Below, one piece after another: positions 36,028 through 44,771 of a stretch of 64,000 bases of DNA. This DNA comes from Leptospira chreensis. Its GTDB lineage: Bacteria > Spirochaetota > Leptospiria > Leptospirales > Leptospiraceae. The stretch is from assembly GCF_016919165.1 (NCBI RefSeq), contig NZ_JAFFPS010000071.1:355428-419427 (forward strand), given 5' to 3'. Below the pieces are notes generated by a model. The model ran no database searches. It was not told where the DNA came from and worked only from the letters and a program-made list of their open reading frames with translations. Numbering within the stretch: position 1 is the first letter of the stretch; each line of letters starts with the position of its first letter. A program made the translations under genes and the position numbers.

Positions 36028-36161
36028 TGTGCGCCTCAATTTGGTTAGGTGATTCACATTGTATCCCAAAACCGACCGGGCTCCTCCGGGGTGCGCTTAA
36101 CGCTCCCGTCTCACCCAAAGTGGGTGAGACCAAGCCCTATCGATCCCTGGCGCGGGGGATG
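36028..36161 (+). repeat. structured intergenic repeat, copy R2
   Basis: About 134 bp, same orientation and block order as R1. The central hairpin here is GTCTCACCCA (36108-36117) with TGGGTGAGAC (36121-36130), a perfect 10-bp stem with loop AAG. Its core shares no sequence with the R1 hairpin core, yet it occupies the same place. It ends at the stop codon (36162-36164) of the minus-strand propeller gene. Confidence 0.85.
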
Positions 36162-37664
36162 TTACCAGATAAAGAGGCCGGGTGTAGCAGAACCAGAATA
36201 TTGCGGTGAAACTACATAAAGTTTTCCATGCTTAGTATCTAAAATTGAGCTTGGTAATAAGCCAGATTCTATCCCACGATTAGCAGAAAGGTCACTATGA
36301 ATGCAATTTGAACCATCCTTGTTGCATCTAAATAGGCTCGGTTTATTACCATTTTGAAAATTTCTCGTCGTCACTAGTAGTTTAAGATTATTGGTATCAA
36401 CAATTAAGGTTGGTCGTAGACCAGAGTCCGTCCCTTGACCAGCAGAAATATCACTATGAATGCAATTTGATCCATCAAGATTACATCTAAAAAGGCTGGG
36501 TTTGCCATTGTTTGCAATATTTTTAGTAACAATCAACAATTTATTGTTTGGTAAATCTATGACTGCGTTCGGATGCCAACCAGAATTGTTTCCTTGGTTC
36601 GCAGAAACATCAATATGTAGACATGAGGTTCCATCTAATTCGCATCGAATTAAGCTTGGTTTTCCATTATTAGAAGCGAAATGAGAGACTACTAAAAGTT
36701 TTGAATTAACATAATCAATTAACAGACTGATTGAAAGTTCAGTATTTGAGCTTTGTCCAGCTGAAACATCTAAATGAGCACAATTGGTAATATTTAAATC
36801 ACATCGGTATAAACTAATTTTATTCTCATTTGCTAGATTATGAGCTACCACTAGTACTTTTTTAAAAATATAATCGATTATTACTTTTGGAGTTCTCCCA
36901 GATCCGGGACCTTGTCCTGAGGAAATATCTTTATGAACACATTCGGTTCCATCGATATTGCACCTAAATAGGCTCAATTTTCTTTCATTATTATTATTTC
37001 GTCCGACTACTATTAATTTGGAATTAATAACATCAATTGCTGCTTGAGGAGTTTGTCCCGATGAGGCAGCTTGGTTTGCAGAGATATCTACATGTTGGCA
37101 ATCTGAACCAGTCAAATCGCATTTTATCAGCAAAGGATTAGTATTCCTTTGACCAACAATTAATAATTTTTCGTTAGTTGAGTCAAAAAAAATATTTACT
37201 GGTGCTTCAGTTTGTATTCCTCCCAGGCCTGCCGATATATCCATGTATGTACCCGTAGCACTTGTTCCTGGTGGAGTAGCAGTCGTCAATGCAAATGATT
37301 CTAATAAAGAAATCGCACTATTTCCAATTGCATTACTCGCCACCACCCGAAAGTAATATAATGTCCCACCACTCAGTCCCGTGACCGTCGCATTCGGATC
37401 AGTTACAGGCCCAAAACTACTCGATGCCGTTGTCACTCCAGGACTTGTGCTATAGTACACTTTGTAAGAAGTGGCACCAGTGACTGGCCACCATTGCACC
37501 ACGGCACTCGTTCCCCCTGCCTGTGCCTCCACAAAAGAAGGAGCATCTGGTGGGCCTACATGGAAACTTTGGTTTCCAACATTACTTGTGTTACCCGCTA
37601 AGTCACGAGCCAAATATTTCACTTGGTTACTTCCATTGGAAAGAGCGACTGGTGTTGCATACAC
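36162..37664 (-). CDS. FN3 and seven-bladed propeller part of split lipoprotein gene
   Basis: 500 residues if begun at the GTG at 37664, but there is no signal peptide. An in-frame TAA 13 codons upstream (37704-37706) separates it from the lipoprotein-encoding first part. It continues an Ig-like domain (LARDLAGNTSNVG), then an FN3 domain (about 38-130), then about 48-residue repeats of the form K-L-L-V-V, S-L-F-R-C-N-x-D-G-S-x-C-x-H-x-D-x-S-A-x-Q-G. Six blades have the C-x6-C pair. The seventh (KLYVVSPQYSG) is completed by the N-terminal YMDISAGLGG strand, so a closed seven-bladed propeller is likely. Confidence 0.7.
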   Translation of the reverse strand: MYATPVALSNGSNQVKYLARDLAGNTSNVGNQSFHVGPPDAPSFVEAQAGGTSAVVQWWPVTGATSYKVYYSTSPGVTTASSSFGPVTDPNATVTGLSGGTLYYFRVVASNAIGNSAISLLESFALTTATPPGTSATGTYMDISAGLGGIQTEAPVNIFFDSTNEKLLIVGQRNTNPLLIKCDLTGSDCQHVDISANQAASSGQTPQAAIDVINSKLIVVGRNNNNERKLSLFRCNIDGTECVHKDISSGQGPGSGRTPKVIIDYIFKKVLVVAHNLANENKISLYRCDLNITNCAHLDVSAGQSSNTELSISLLIDYVNSKLLVVSHFASNNGKPSLIRCELDGTSCLHIDVSANQGNNSGWHPNAVIDLPNNKLLIVTKNIANNGKPSLFRCNLDGSNCIHSDISAGQGTDSGLRPTLIVDTNNLKLLVTTRNFQNGNKPSLFRCNKDGSNCIHSDLSANRGIESGLLPSSILDTKHGKLYVVSPQYSGSATPGLFIW

Positions 37665-37703
37665 TGTTCCATTAGTTAGCGCTCCACTTCCGTCAAACGT
37701 GGG

Positions 37704-39374
37704 TTATGTGCCGTTTAATGTATAAATGATTTTATCGCATCCACTCCCGCCAGTATCGGAACAGGAGAGTTGGAGTTGGGTTCCTGATGTAAATGGGCCG
37801 GAGCCAGACGGAGAGGACATGGTGACTACGGGAGCCGTTGTGTCTTTATTTGTAGTGCGCGTGGTGGAACCAAAACTATCAATTAGGTTGGCCACACAAA
37901 TGCGAATGGTATTCTCACCTTCCACAAACTGGGAGTTGGCAATGGTGGTGGATGTATCCGTGGTGGTAGCGATATTGCCGGTTACATTGGCATTGGAGCC
38001 GGTATTGGTAAGTGCGGTTCCGGTGGAACAGCTAGAGCCACCCAATCGAATTTGGTAGCTACCCGCTTTGCTACTTTGCCAGCTAAGAGTGACATTGGAT
38101 GATCCATTAATGGCGGCAGTATGCGAGTTCACCGTGATCGTAGCCACTTGGGTATCGACAGTATAATTTGCTGAATGTACACTCGATACATTGCCCGCTT
38201 TGTCACGAGCCACAAACTTTGTATAGGTGACAGTACCGTCTGTCATACCAATGGCGGACGTGTATAAGGTTCCACTACTTACGGTTCCTGTAGTTCCTTG
38301 GATGGCAGGGTTTGCCGGTGCAGAACCCGCTTGCACGGCATAGGCGATTTGATCACATCCACTTCCGCCAGTGTCTGAACAGGATAGAGAAACCGAAGTG
38401 GCCGTTCCATAACTCCCAGCACCGGGATCAGCAGACACAACGGAAGCGGTATCATCTCTTTGCAAAGAGGCTGAGGCAAATCCAACCAGAGCATTGGAAC
38501 CCGTCACACAGATGCGATAGGTTTTGGTAGCTTCACCAGTAAAGTGTGTATGAGAACGAACAAATGTTTGGTCAACGTTTGCTGTTGCCGTTCCGGTTGC
38601 AGCTATGGTACCGGAATCACAAGCACTCCCTTCGCGGACAGTAAAAGAACCAGTTCGATTGGATCTCCATGTGGCAGTGGAGGTACCGATGGCTCCCGCT
38701 TGGGAACTGATGGCAAGCGAGGATTGGCTTACAATGCTGATGGCGGGAACTTGGGTATCGATCGTATAAACCATGCTAAGCGGTGTGGATAAGTTACCCG
38801 CCAGGTCACGACAGAATGCATTGAGAGTATGCGTTCCTTCCGTAGAAAGAGATACAGCTTTAGAAGAGGTTGTGATGACTATCCCATTCTTTGGGGAGAA
38901 AGCGGGAGTGGATCCATCTAAGGAATAAACTAAGGAACCGGGAGCTCGATTGTCTGTACAAGTCAAGGTTGTGGTTTGCGTTGTAGAAAATATGCCAGCT
39001 AATAAAGAACTAGTGAGAGTAGGCGCAGTGGTATCGTTTAAGATGGCGACAATTACAGTGTCATTCGGAGTTCCATCTCCATTGGTATCGATTAAAATAA
39101 GGTTCGGAGTTGTGCCACCGGTGAGATTGATCCCATCAGATACCCCGTCCCCATCCGAATCTACCAAAGTTCCATCCGGTTTTCCATCGCCTGACAGATC
39201 AATGGTGGTGCCGGGGGTTAGGTTCTGGGAAGAGCCCGGGGATCCACCGACTAATCCGAATAAGAAGGCAAAGAGGCTAAAGTCAGTTTGTGAGTTTCCG
39301 GGAGGTAATAATGCACAATGGCTTGTAAATAGAGTTAGAAACGTAAGAAGGAAAAGTCGTTTTTGGATTCGCAT
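37704..39374 (-). CDS. Ig-domain lipoprotein, N-terminal part of the split gene
   Basis: 556 residues. Signal peptide with lipobox FTSHC (MRIQKRLFLLTFLTLFTSHC). A calcium-type D-x-D-G-D repeat region follows (about 60-105: DLSGDGKPDG, DSDGDGVSDG, DTNGDGTPND). Then come alternating Ig-like domains, some chitobiase-C-terminal-like with FCRDLAGNLS, FVARDKAGNVSS and SCSDTGGSGCD. It stops inside such a domain. It would still be exported and lipidated, but lacks the FN3 and propeller domains. Confidence 0.8.
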   Translation of the reverse strand: MRIQKRLFLLTFLTLFTSHCALLPPGNSQTDFSLFAFLFGLVGGSPGSSQNLTPGTTIDLSGDGKPDGTLVDSDGDGVSDGINLTGGTTPNLILIDTNGDGTPNDTVIVAILNDTTAPTLTSSLLAGIFSTTQTTTLTCTDNRAPGSLVYSLDGSTPAFSPKNGIVITTSSKAVSLSTEGTHTLNAFCRDLAGNLSTPLSMVYTIDTQVPAISIVSQSSLAISSQAGAIGTSTATWRSNRTGSFTVREGSACDSGTIAATGTATANVDQTFVRSHTHFTGEATKTYRICVTGSNALVGFASASLQRDDTASVVSADPGAGSYGTATSVSLSCSDTGGSGCDQIAYAVQAGSAPANPAIQGTTGTVSSGTLYTSAIGMTDGTVTYTKFVARDKAGNVSSVHSANYTVDTQVATITVNSHTAAINGSSNVTLSWQSSKAGSYQIRLGGSSCSTGTALTNTGSNANVTGNIATTTDTSTTIANSQFVEGENTIRICVANLIDSFGSTTRTTNKDTTAPVVTMSSPSGSGPFTSGTQLQLSCSDTGGSGCDKIIYTLNGT

Positions 39375-39623
39375 TTAAATTTTCCCCTAAAATATATAGT
39401 AATATTCAGAAATGATAATGTAAATGGTCTGATCTGTGTCATACAACTAATTTTCATTAGTTTGTGTAAAAAGTTGGAATTTACCGTTAATAACGTTATG
39501 AAACCATGGTTCAGAAAAGATAACAGTTGTGATTTGGTACTTCTTAAAAAAAATGGAAAAAATTACTCGTTAAAGCATAAAAATCAAAATTATGTTATTT
39601 AGAAGTTTTCGATCTATCAATCC

Positions 39624-40124
39624 ATGAAATACCCGTGTAACTTCATCTCTATTCTCCTCTTAGCATTCTTTTCCTGTGTAAAACGGGAAAAAGAAAAATC
39701 GTTTTATGAACAATTTCCAGGGTATTTGAATCCGATCCTTTCTGAATCGAGTGCTTGTTCTGCGGCGACAGATGCCTATCCGGCAAATGTCTACCCCTGT
39801 TATTTAAAATCGGAAGATCCTATTTTCTATCGTTATGATACAAATGTTTTTATTGATCCAAGCACGAATTCAGTGCCCCAAGGAACTCCCATTGGGTGTC
39901 GGTGTAAACTGGATCCACAAATAAAGTCACATACATTTAATGTATTTCAAAGTTTGGCCGATTATCCGAATAACCCTCAATATCCCAATCAATCTCAGTT
40001 CGTTATCGCAGACAGTCCAAACTCTTATATTGATTCATTTGTTACAGGGAATGTTGTTGTTTGTGTTACGTTTATTCAATCCTGCGGTGGTAAAAAGGTT
40101 TATCAGAAACTTTTAATTGAATGA
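39624..40124 (+). CDS. small lipoprotein, unknown function
   Basis: 166 residues. Signal peptide with lipobox LAFFSC (MKYPCNFISILLLAFFSC), then a charged KREKEKS stretch. It has several cysteines (CSAATDAYPANVYPC, IGCRCKLD, VVCVTFIQSC), likely disulfide-bonded. I recognise no family. The 249-bp gap to its left, shared with the divergent Ig-lipoprotein gene, shows no clear extra gene. Confidence 0.65.
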   Translation: MKYPCNFISILLLAFFSCVKREKEKSFYEQFPGYLNPILSESSACSAATDAYPANVYPCYLKSEDPIFYRYDTNVFIDPSTNSVPQGTPIGCRCKLDPQIKSHTFNVFQSLADYPNNPQYPNQSQFVIADSPNSYIDSFVTGNVVVCVTFIQSCGGKKVYQKLLIE

Positions 40125-40157
40125 TATTTTCTTATCTTATCGTCGATGCTGAGTAAT

Positions 40158-40364
40158 TTAATCTTTTAGTTTCTTTCCCATTTTCTTTAAGGCCTCTTCG
40201 ATTTTCGGAATAGAACTTGGACCAAACCCATGCAAACGAAGGAGATCTTTTTTAGAATAACGAGTGAGATCTTCCAATCGTGAAATTCCCAGTTCATTCA
40301 CAAGAGCCCTCTGTGCGGGGGCTCCTAGGAAATCTAAAAAATATGATTCATTCTTCTGATTCAT
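40158..40364 (-). CDS. small helix-hairpin-helix protein (RNA polymerase alpha CTD-like)
   Basis: 68 residues. APAQRALVNELGISRLEDLTRY and DLLRLHGFGPSSIPKIEEALKKMG form the two helix-hairpin-helix elements seen in the RNA polymerase alpha C-terminal domain and in small related proteins. It probably binds nucleic acid or a protein. It starts 5 bp after the DUF1993 gene, so they are likely co-transcribed. Confidence 0.75.
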   Translation of the reverse strand: MNQKNESYFLDFLGAPAQRALVNELGISRLEDLTRYSKKDLLRLHGFGPSSIPKIEEALKKMGKKLKD

Positions 40365-40369
40365 ATTCT

Positions 40370-40900
40370 TTATTTTTTAAACGGCATCTCCCCTAAATAA
40401 TCTTTTTTCCCAATTTCAATTCCATTGTGTCGGAGGATCGCATAGGCAGTGGTTATGTGAAAGTAAAAATTGGGAATCGCGTGATTGGTGAGGTATTCAA
40501 ATCCTGTTAGGTATTTTCCTTCCCATCTCGGTTGGGATACCTTGATTTCGGAAACTAGTTTAAAATCTTCTGCTTTATAAGTATCTAAGTATTGGATCAC
40601 GGAACCAATTCTAAGTTTTAATTCCTCCAAATTGATTTCGGAATCTTCGTGAACGGGAGCATCTTTACCGGAAATACGAGACACACAAAGTTTAGCAGTA
40701 TCGCAAGCAATTTGGATTTGTTTTGTTAAGTGGAATTGGTCAGGGAAGAGGCGTGAGTTGAGTAAGTTCTCAAAGGCGAATTTTTTGGCAACGGAATGGG
40801 CTTCTGCTTTTTCTAAAATTTTAATTAAATTCCCGAGTCCTTTTTTAAAAGCTTGGACGGAGATTTCATATACGATCGATTCATTCATTCTTCTATTCAA
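40370..40900 (-). CDS. DUF1993-family protein
   Basis: 176 residues (a start at Met5, 40888, is equally possible). SVQAFKKGLGNLIKILEKAE, LFPDQFHLTKQIQIACDTAK and LPGEYL-like positions (LTGFEYLTNHAIPNFYFHITTAYAILRHNG) match the DinB-like DUF1993 helical bundle. The function is unknown. It forms a pair with the small helix-hairpin-helix gene. Confidence 0.85.
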   Translation of the reverse strand: MNRRMNESIVYEISVQAFKKGLGNLIKILEKAEAHSVAKKFAFENLLNSRLFPDQFHLTKQIQIACDTAKLCVSRISGKDAPVHEDSEINLEELKLRIGSVIQYLDTYKAEDFKLVSEIKVSQPRWEGKYLTGFEYLTNHAIPNFYFHITTAYAILRHNGIEIGKKDYLGEMPFKK

Positions 40901-41021
40901 ATCGAAGACAATGCAGAATCAATCTAATAAATTGAATCAGTATGGCGTTGGTATCGAATTGATAAGATACAAAAATGATCAAACTTTGGCCGTCGAAACC
41001 AAAGTCAATGTAGAGATGTTT

Positions 41022-41960
41022 TTAGATCGCAATCCCGCCCGAGAGGACAAGTTCTAAGAATCCAAAATTTTGTGAAGCGCGGTTGGATCCACCACTTGTG
41101 AGAACGTCAGTGAGGTCGATGTAACCACCTTTCCCACCAAATTCTATAAAGTAAGTTCTAGAGAATTCATAACGAGTGGCAACATATCCAGAAACACCAT
41201 AACCAGAAAGATGGAAGTTATTGTTTTGTCCTTTGCCTAACACGCGTACGTCGCTTCGGCATACGACTGGTCCTGCTCCAATAGTGGAAACCAAACTAAT
41301 TCCACTCAGTCCATCGGACGCAGTATAAAGAGGAGTGATCCATCCAAAATCTAAAAATAGATAGTTCAAACCATCCGTATGTTCATACTTTAAAATATCA
41401 GGAGTTAAAGTAATGGTTTGGTCTCCACCATGGTAACCGGCCATCTGTTGGACATGTTCGGGAAACAGGTAGATAAACACAGCCGATTCTAGAGACAAAG
41501 CCATTTGGTTTTTAGCAATCACTCCAGGGTCAATATAACCCGAATACTTTACCGGCTGGCCTTGGGTGACCACATACTTCATATGATCTTGGCCAAATGC
41601 CAAAAAGAATCTGTCGGTGAAGAAATAACTGACCTTTAGATTGTATTGTGGGATTTCAAATTTGGAAGGGTTTAGATATACTTCTGCTTTAAAAGATTCG
41701 GGTTTGTCTTTGGCATCAACACCTTTGAGAGTGTACTCGTATCCTGGACCACGAAAATTGATATCGCTTTGAGTATAGTAACTTCTGTTATATCCCCATT
41801 GGATATTCCAATTTCCTTTTTTATCGTGAATGGTGAGGGGAGTGCTGTTTTCATCGGCCCAAATTGAGGTGCTGAGAAAGGAACAAATCAACAGAAAGTA
41901 AATTTTATGTTTCAAAGAAACAATCCCTTGTTTGTTTCTAGATTGATACGATCGGAACAT
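41022..41960 (-). CDS. outer-membrane beta-barrel protein, unknown
   Basis: 312 residues from ATG 41960. An in-frame TTG at 41915 with AAGGGA upstream gives a cleaner signal peptide (KHKIYFLLICSFLSTSIWA) and may be the true start. Strands such as NWNIQWGYNRSYYTQSD, NLKVSYFFTDRFFLAFGQDHMKY and TRYEFSRTYFIEFGGKGGYIDL, and an LVLSGGIAI end, suggest a barrel. No substrate can be inferred. Confidence 0.75.
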   Translation of the reverse strand: MFRSYQSRNKQGIVSLKHKIYFLLICSFLSTSIWADENSTPLTIHDKKGNWNIQWGYNRSYYTQSDINFRGPGYEYTLKGVDAKDKPESFKAEVYLNPSKFEIPQYNLKVSYFFTDRFFLAFGQDHMKYVVTQGQPVKYSGYIDPGVIAKNQMALSLESAVFIYLFPEHVQQMAGYHGGDQTITLTPDILKYEHTDGLNYLFLDFGWITPLYTASDGLSGISLVSTIGAGPVVCRSDVRVLGKGQNNNFHLSGYGVSGYVATRYEFSRTYFIEFGGKGGYIDLTDVLTSGGSNRASQNFGFLELVLSGGIAI

Positions 41961-42105
41961 AAACCATATTCTAAATTGCTATAAAAATCGAATAGGCGAA
42001 TGTATGTTTGGTTCCGAAAAAGAAGAACTTTTTTAAGTAGGGATAAATACTATATTTGTTTTCTTCTCTTTCGGTTTAGAAATACTCTGCTAGTTTGAAT
42101 CTTTT

Positions 42106-43716
42106 TTAATAACTGCCGCCGCTTCCCCCGCCCCCAGAGGAACCACCACCAAAACTTCCACCACCGCCTCCGCTCCCAGAAGAACCGCCGGAACTACTCT
42201 TTTGTTTTTTGGGAATGGTTTCATATTCGACAGCACTGTGTTTGCAGTGGGCACAAGTCCTTCTGACTTCCACCGATCCAGAACTACTATAGGTTGCTTC
42301 ACTCAGGATTTTGCTGGATTTACAAACAAAGGTTTCAAACTTACAGTCCGGGCAGGTCTTAATTTTTGGAAAGGAAGTGCCTTTATAAATGTATTCAGGA
42401 CTGATATTGGGGAATTTGAGAATGGAGTTGGCCTCACATCCTGGACAGACCCAAACATCATAATCGATGGAATTGACAATTTCTTCAGAAATTTGACCTT
42501 TCGACAAATGGGTGTTATCCTCTTCTTCCGAAAGTTTGATCATCGCAGTTCCACATTTCTTGCAGTTTCTGGGAATGTTTCTAATTTTCAAAAGTCTTGC
42601 ACTTAACTTTTGCAAACGTAAATCACCCCAAAAGATGGCATAGACTACAATAAAGGCAATGGTCAAAAAAATCGAAACAGGGAAGATGGCATCATCCAAA
42701 AACTCAGAGAGAAGTGTGATGGTAAATACCATCGGAGTGATAATGACACCATAGAATAAAGGAAAGTCTGTTTTATGAACTAAATGGTATTTTGCTGTGG
42801 GAGAAGGAATGATCCAAACAACAACCCTTTGTAACAAATGTAAGATTAAAAAAAGTGCAATATAACCAAAGATGAAGTATTGTTTGTTTTGCCTTGTTTC
42901 TTCCTTTTCGATCCTTTCCGATTCGCTTAATTTTTCATTTAACAATCTTGATTCTTCATCATTTAAAAAATAATTGGAAGTGGTATTATAAGTTTCAATG
43001 GTTTTGTCTAAAATTTGTTTTTCTTCTTCGCTGAGCTGCGTATAAGATTTACTTTGATAATCATAATAGTCAGTTCTTTCCGATGTGGTTTGGTTATTTG
43101 TATCTTCTACGGCAACATCGGCGACGGCCACAGTATTTGTTTCTGAAAGGAGTTGGTCCACTTCTAGTTCTGGGTGGTTCAGTTTGGTAATTAGCGCAGC
43201 CACTGTATCCAGATGCCCTTTTTGAAAATTGTCTGCTTTGAATGCGGGGATGGTGTAAGTATCAATGATTCGTTTGACAACCATATCGGGAAGGTCACCT
43301 TCCAGTCCATATCCGATTTCAATTTCTACTCGCCTTTGGTCGATGACATGAAGGACAAGGATTCCATTATCTTTTCCCTTTTTCCCAATTTTCCAATAGT
43401 TGAAGAGTGCCACTGCAAAGTCTTTTGGCACATAACTTTCAATCGTCGGCAAAGTGACGACGGCAATTTCTAATCCCGAAGACGCCTCTTCGGTGTTGAT
43501 CAACTGGTCAATGGATGCTGTGTCACTCAAAACGCCAGCACTGTCTTCCACCCAACTATTCCTAAGTTCTTTGGGGTTGGGAACTTGGGCTACGCGTGCG
43601 TCGATTCCTTCCTGATTAGGAGAGCAGAAGGAAGTTAAGAGTAGGGAAGTTGCTACTGCAAGAGCCAGTAGAATTTTATGGAAGTAGATTTGTCTTTGGT
43701 TCAACGGTGCATTCAC
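42106..43716 (-). CDS. TPM-domain lipoprotein (YgcG-like)
   Basis: 536 residues. Lipobox LTSFC in the signal peptide. The TPM domain (about 50-185) has NSWVEDSAGVLSD, GLEIAVVTLPTIESY, GKDNGILVLHVIDQRRVEIEIGYGLEGDLPD. Three membrane segments follow at about 285-370. A zinc-ribbon-like region has four C-x2-C pairs (CKKCGTAM, CPGCEAN, CPDCKFE, CAHCKHS). The tail is a Gly/Ser-rich stretch (GGGGGSFGGGSSGGG). TPM proteins are linked to membrane or photosystem quality control; here the role is unknown. Confidence 0.9.
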   Translation of the reverse strand: MNAPLNQRQIYFHKILLALAVATSLLLTSFCSPNQEGIDARVAQVPNPKELRNSWVEDSAGVLSDTASIDQLINTEEASSGLEIAVVTLPTIESYVPKDFAVALFNYWKIGKKGKDNGILVLHVIDQRRVEIEIGYGLEGDLPDMVVKRIIDTYTIPAFKADNFQKGHLDTVAALITKLNHPELEVDQLLSETNTVAVADVAVEDTNNQTTSERTDYYDYQSKSYTQLSEEEKQILDKTIETYNTTSNYFLNDEESRLLNEKLSESERIEKEETRQNKQYFIFGYIALFLILHLLQRVVVWIIPSPTAKYHLVHKTDFPLFYGVIITPMVFTITLLSEFLDDAIFPVSIFLTIAFIVVYAIFWGDLRLQKLSARLLKIRNIPRNCKKCGTAMIKLSEEEDNTHLSKGQISEEIVNSIDYDVWVCPGCEANSILKFPNISPEYIYKGTSFPKIKTCPDCKFETFVCKSSKILSEATYSSSGSVEVRRTCAHCKHSAVEYETIPKKQKSSSGGSSGSGGGGGSFGGGSSGGGGSGGSY

Positions 43717-43816
43717 GACCGCTAAAGAGTATGGGGTATGCTTGGTTTGTCAAGTCGGAGTTAAGGAGGACAAGGTGATTGGCATGTAAAGGAAATGGTT
43801 CTCGTTTATTATTCAA

Positions 43817-44626
43817 TTAGGAAGGCATGCATGGTGAAAGACAGGTAAATTTAATGATACGAGGCGATAATGACTTTCCAGTTTGCGATTTGATTCCAGT
43901 TCCAAGGATTATCGTATAGGTATTCCCCACGCTGATTCCAGATGAATAAGTAAGTGTGAATTGATTTGTAGCAAAATTTATAGTTGTATTAAACGTAATG
44001 GACGGAGACGAAATTACGTTTGCTGCAATCCAAGCTGCCTGGTCAGATACAGAGGTGTCCAAAGGTTCGGAAAATGTAAATTCAAAATATGTTGGTAGTG
44101 AGTTATCTGCTGAATTAGGTGTTGGGTCTGATGTCACCAAATCGAAATATTCAGGAGTAGAACCTGGCCCATAGAATTCTAAATTTACCAAATCGGGACC
44201 ACTTGCTGATATGTTATTCACAATTACGCTTCCAGGAAAGGGAATAGTTATTGTAAACCTAAACAACTCCGAGCCAGCTTGATCCACTCTTATGGTTGTC
44301 TCTCCCGTACTTAGGGTTAGATAAAATCTGCCTGCTGGGTTTAACGTATTGGAATCGGAAAGTCCATCTAACTGATTCGTTCGGCTAACGATAGTAAGTG
44401 TTCCTCCTGATACAGCAACTCCGTATTGATCGACAACTTGGCCTGTGATTTGGACAGTTCGTGGCCCAGCAAGAACAGCAGCAATTCCTAACGTACTGAC
44501 AGGATCGTTCTCATCAATTTCAGGATTGACTATGGGCTGCACCAAGGGATTGAAATAGCAATTCCCCAATAAAAACCATAAACATACTAAAACAATTGAA
44601 GTTGGTAATTTAGGATGTCGGTTCAT
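43817..44626 (-). CDS. Ig-like lipoprotein, array member C
   Basis: Start at ATG 44626 (GGAG upstream) rather than the GTG at 44641. 269 residues. Signal peptide ends in LLGNC, then YFNPLVQPIVNPEID. A carboxypeptidase-regulatory-like domain (about 45-120: ITGQVVDQYGVAVSGG, GRFYLTLSTGET) is followed by an SbsA/Big_5-like Ig domain (about 140-268: PTYFEFTFSEPLD, YTIILGTGIKSQTGKSLSPR). Last gene of a five-gene tandem array and the most divergent member. Probably a surface or periplasmic lipoprotein. Confidence 0.8.
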   Translation of the reverse strand: MNRHPKLPTSIVLVCLWFLLGNCYFNPLVQPIVNPEIDENDPVSTLGIAAVLAGPRTVQITGQVVDQYGVAVSGGTLTIVSRTNQLDGLSDSNTLNPAGRFYLTLSTGETTIRVDQAGSELFRFTITIPFPGSVIVNNISASGPDLVNLEFYGPGSTPEYFDLVTSDPTPNSADNSLPTYFEFTFSEPLDTSVSDQAAWIAANVISSPSITFNTTINFATNQFTLTYSSGISVGNTYTIILGTGIKSQTGKSLSPRIIKFTCLSPCMPS

Positions 44627-44771
44627 AAGAATGGGCTCCACAAGTCAGGGTGATGGTTTTAGAAAATGAGACTTTGTCTTGGAGAAAAGAACCAAGACAT
44701 TAATATTACCGAATTCCGGTTTGTTTGGCAAGAAATTTCTTTATAAAAAAAGGATGAAAAGGAGCAGGCTT

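Larger units (their letters stand above)
36162..39374 (-). pseudogene. large multi-domain lipoprotein gene interrupted by one in-frame TAA
   Basis: The two open parts (37704-39374 and 36162-37664) lie in the same frame, with only TAA at 37704-37706 and 13 sense codons between the stop and the downstream GTG. Reading through gives TLNGT-x-PTFDGSG, the normal continuation of a chitobiase C-terminal-like Ig domain. A one-base change (for example CAA, AAA or GAA to TAA) explains it. The restored protein would be 1070 residues. Readthrough or a sequencing error are the alternatives. Confidence 0.7.

Noticed and set aside
36028..36161. R1/R2 as integron attC sites
   Set aside because: GTTRRRY/RYYYAAC-like heptamers (GTTAGGT, GTTAAGC) occur, but they are not arranged as paired ends of a foldable attC, GTTAAGC is missing in R1, and no integrase gene is present.
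39363..39602. 79-residue plus-strand open frame upstream of the small lipoprotein 39624
   Set aside because: No signal, motif or good ribosome site; AT-rich with unlikely composition; it overlaps the start of the divergent Ig-lipoprotein gene. Treated as chance.
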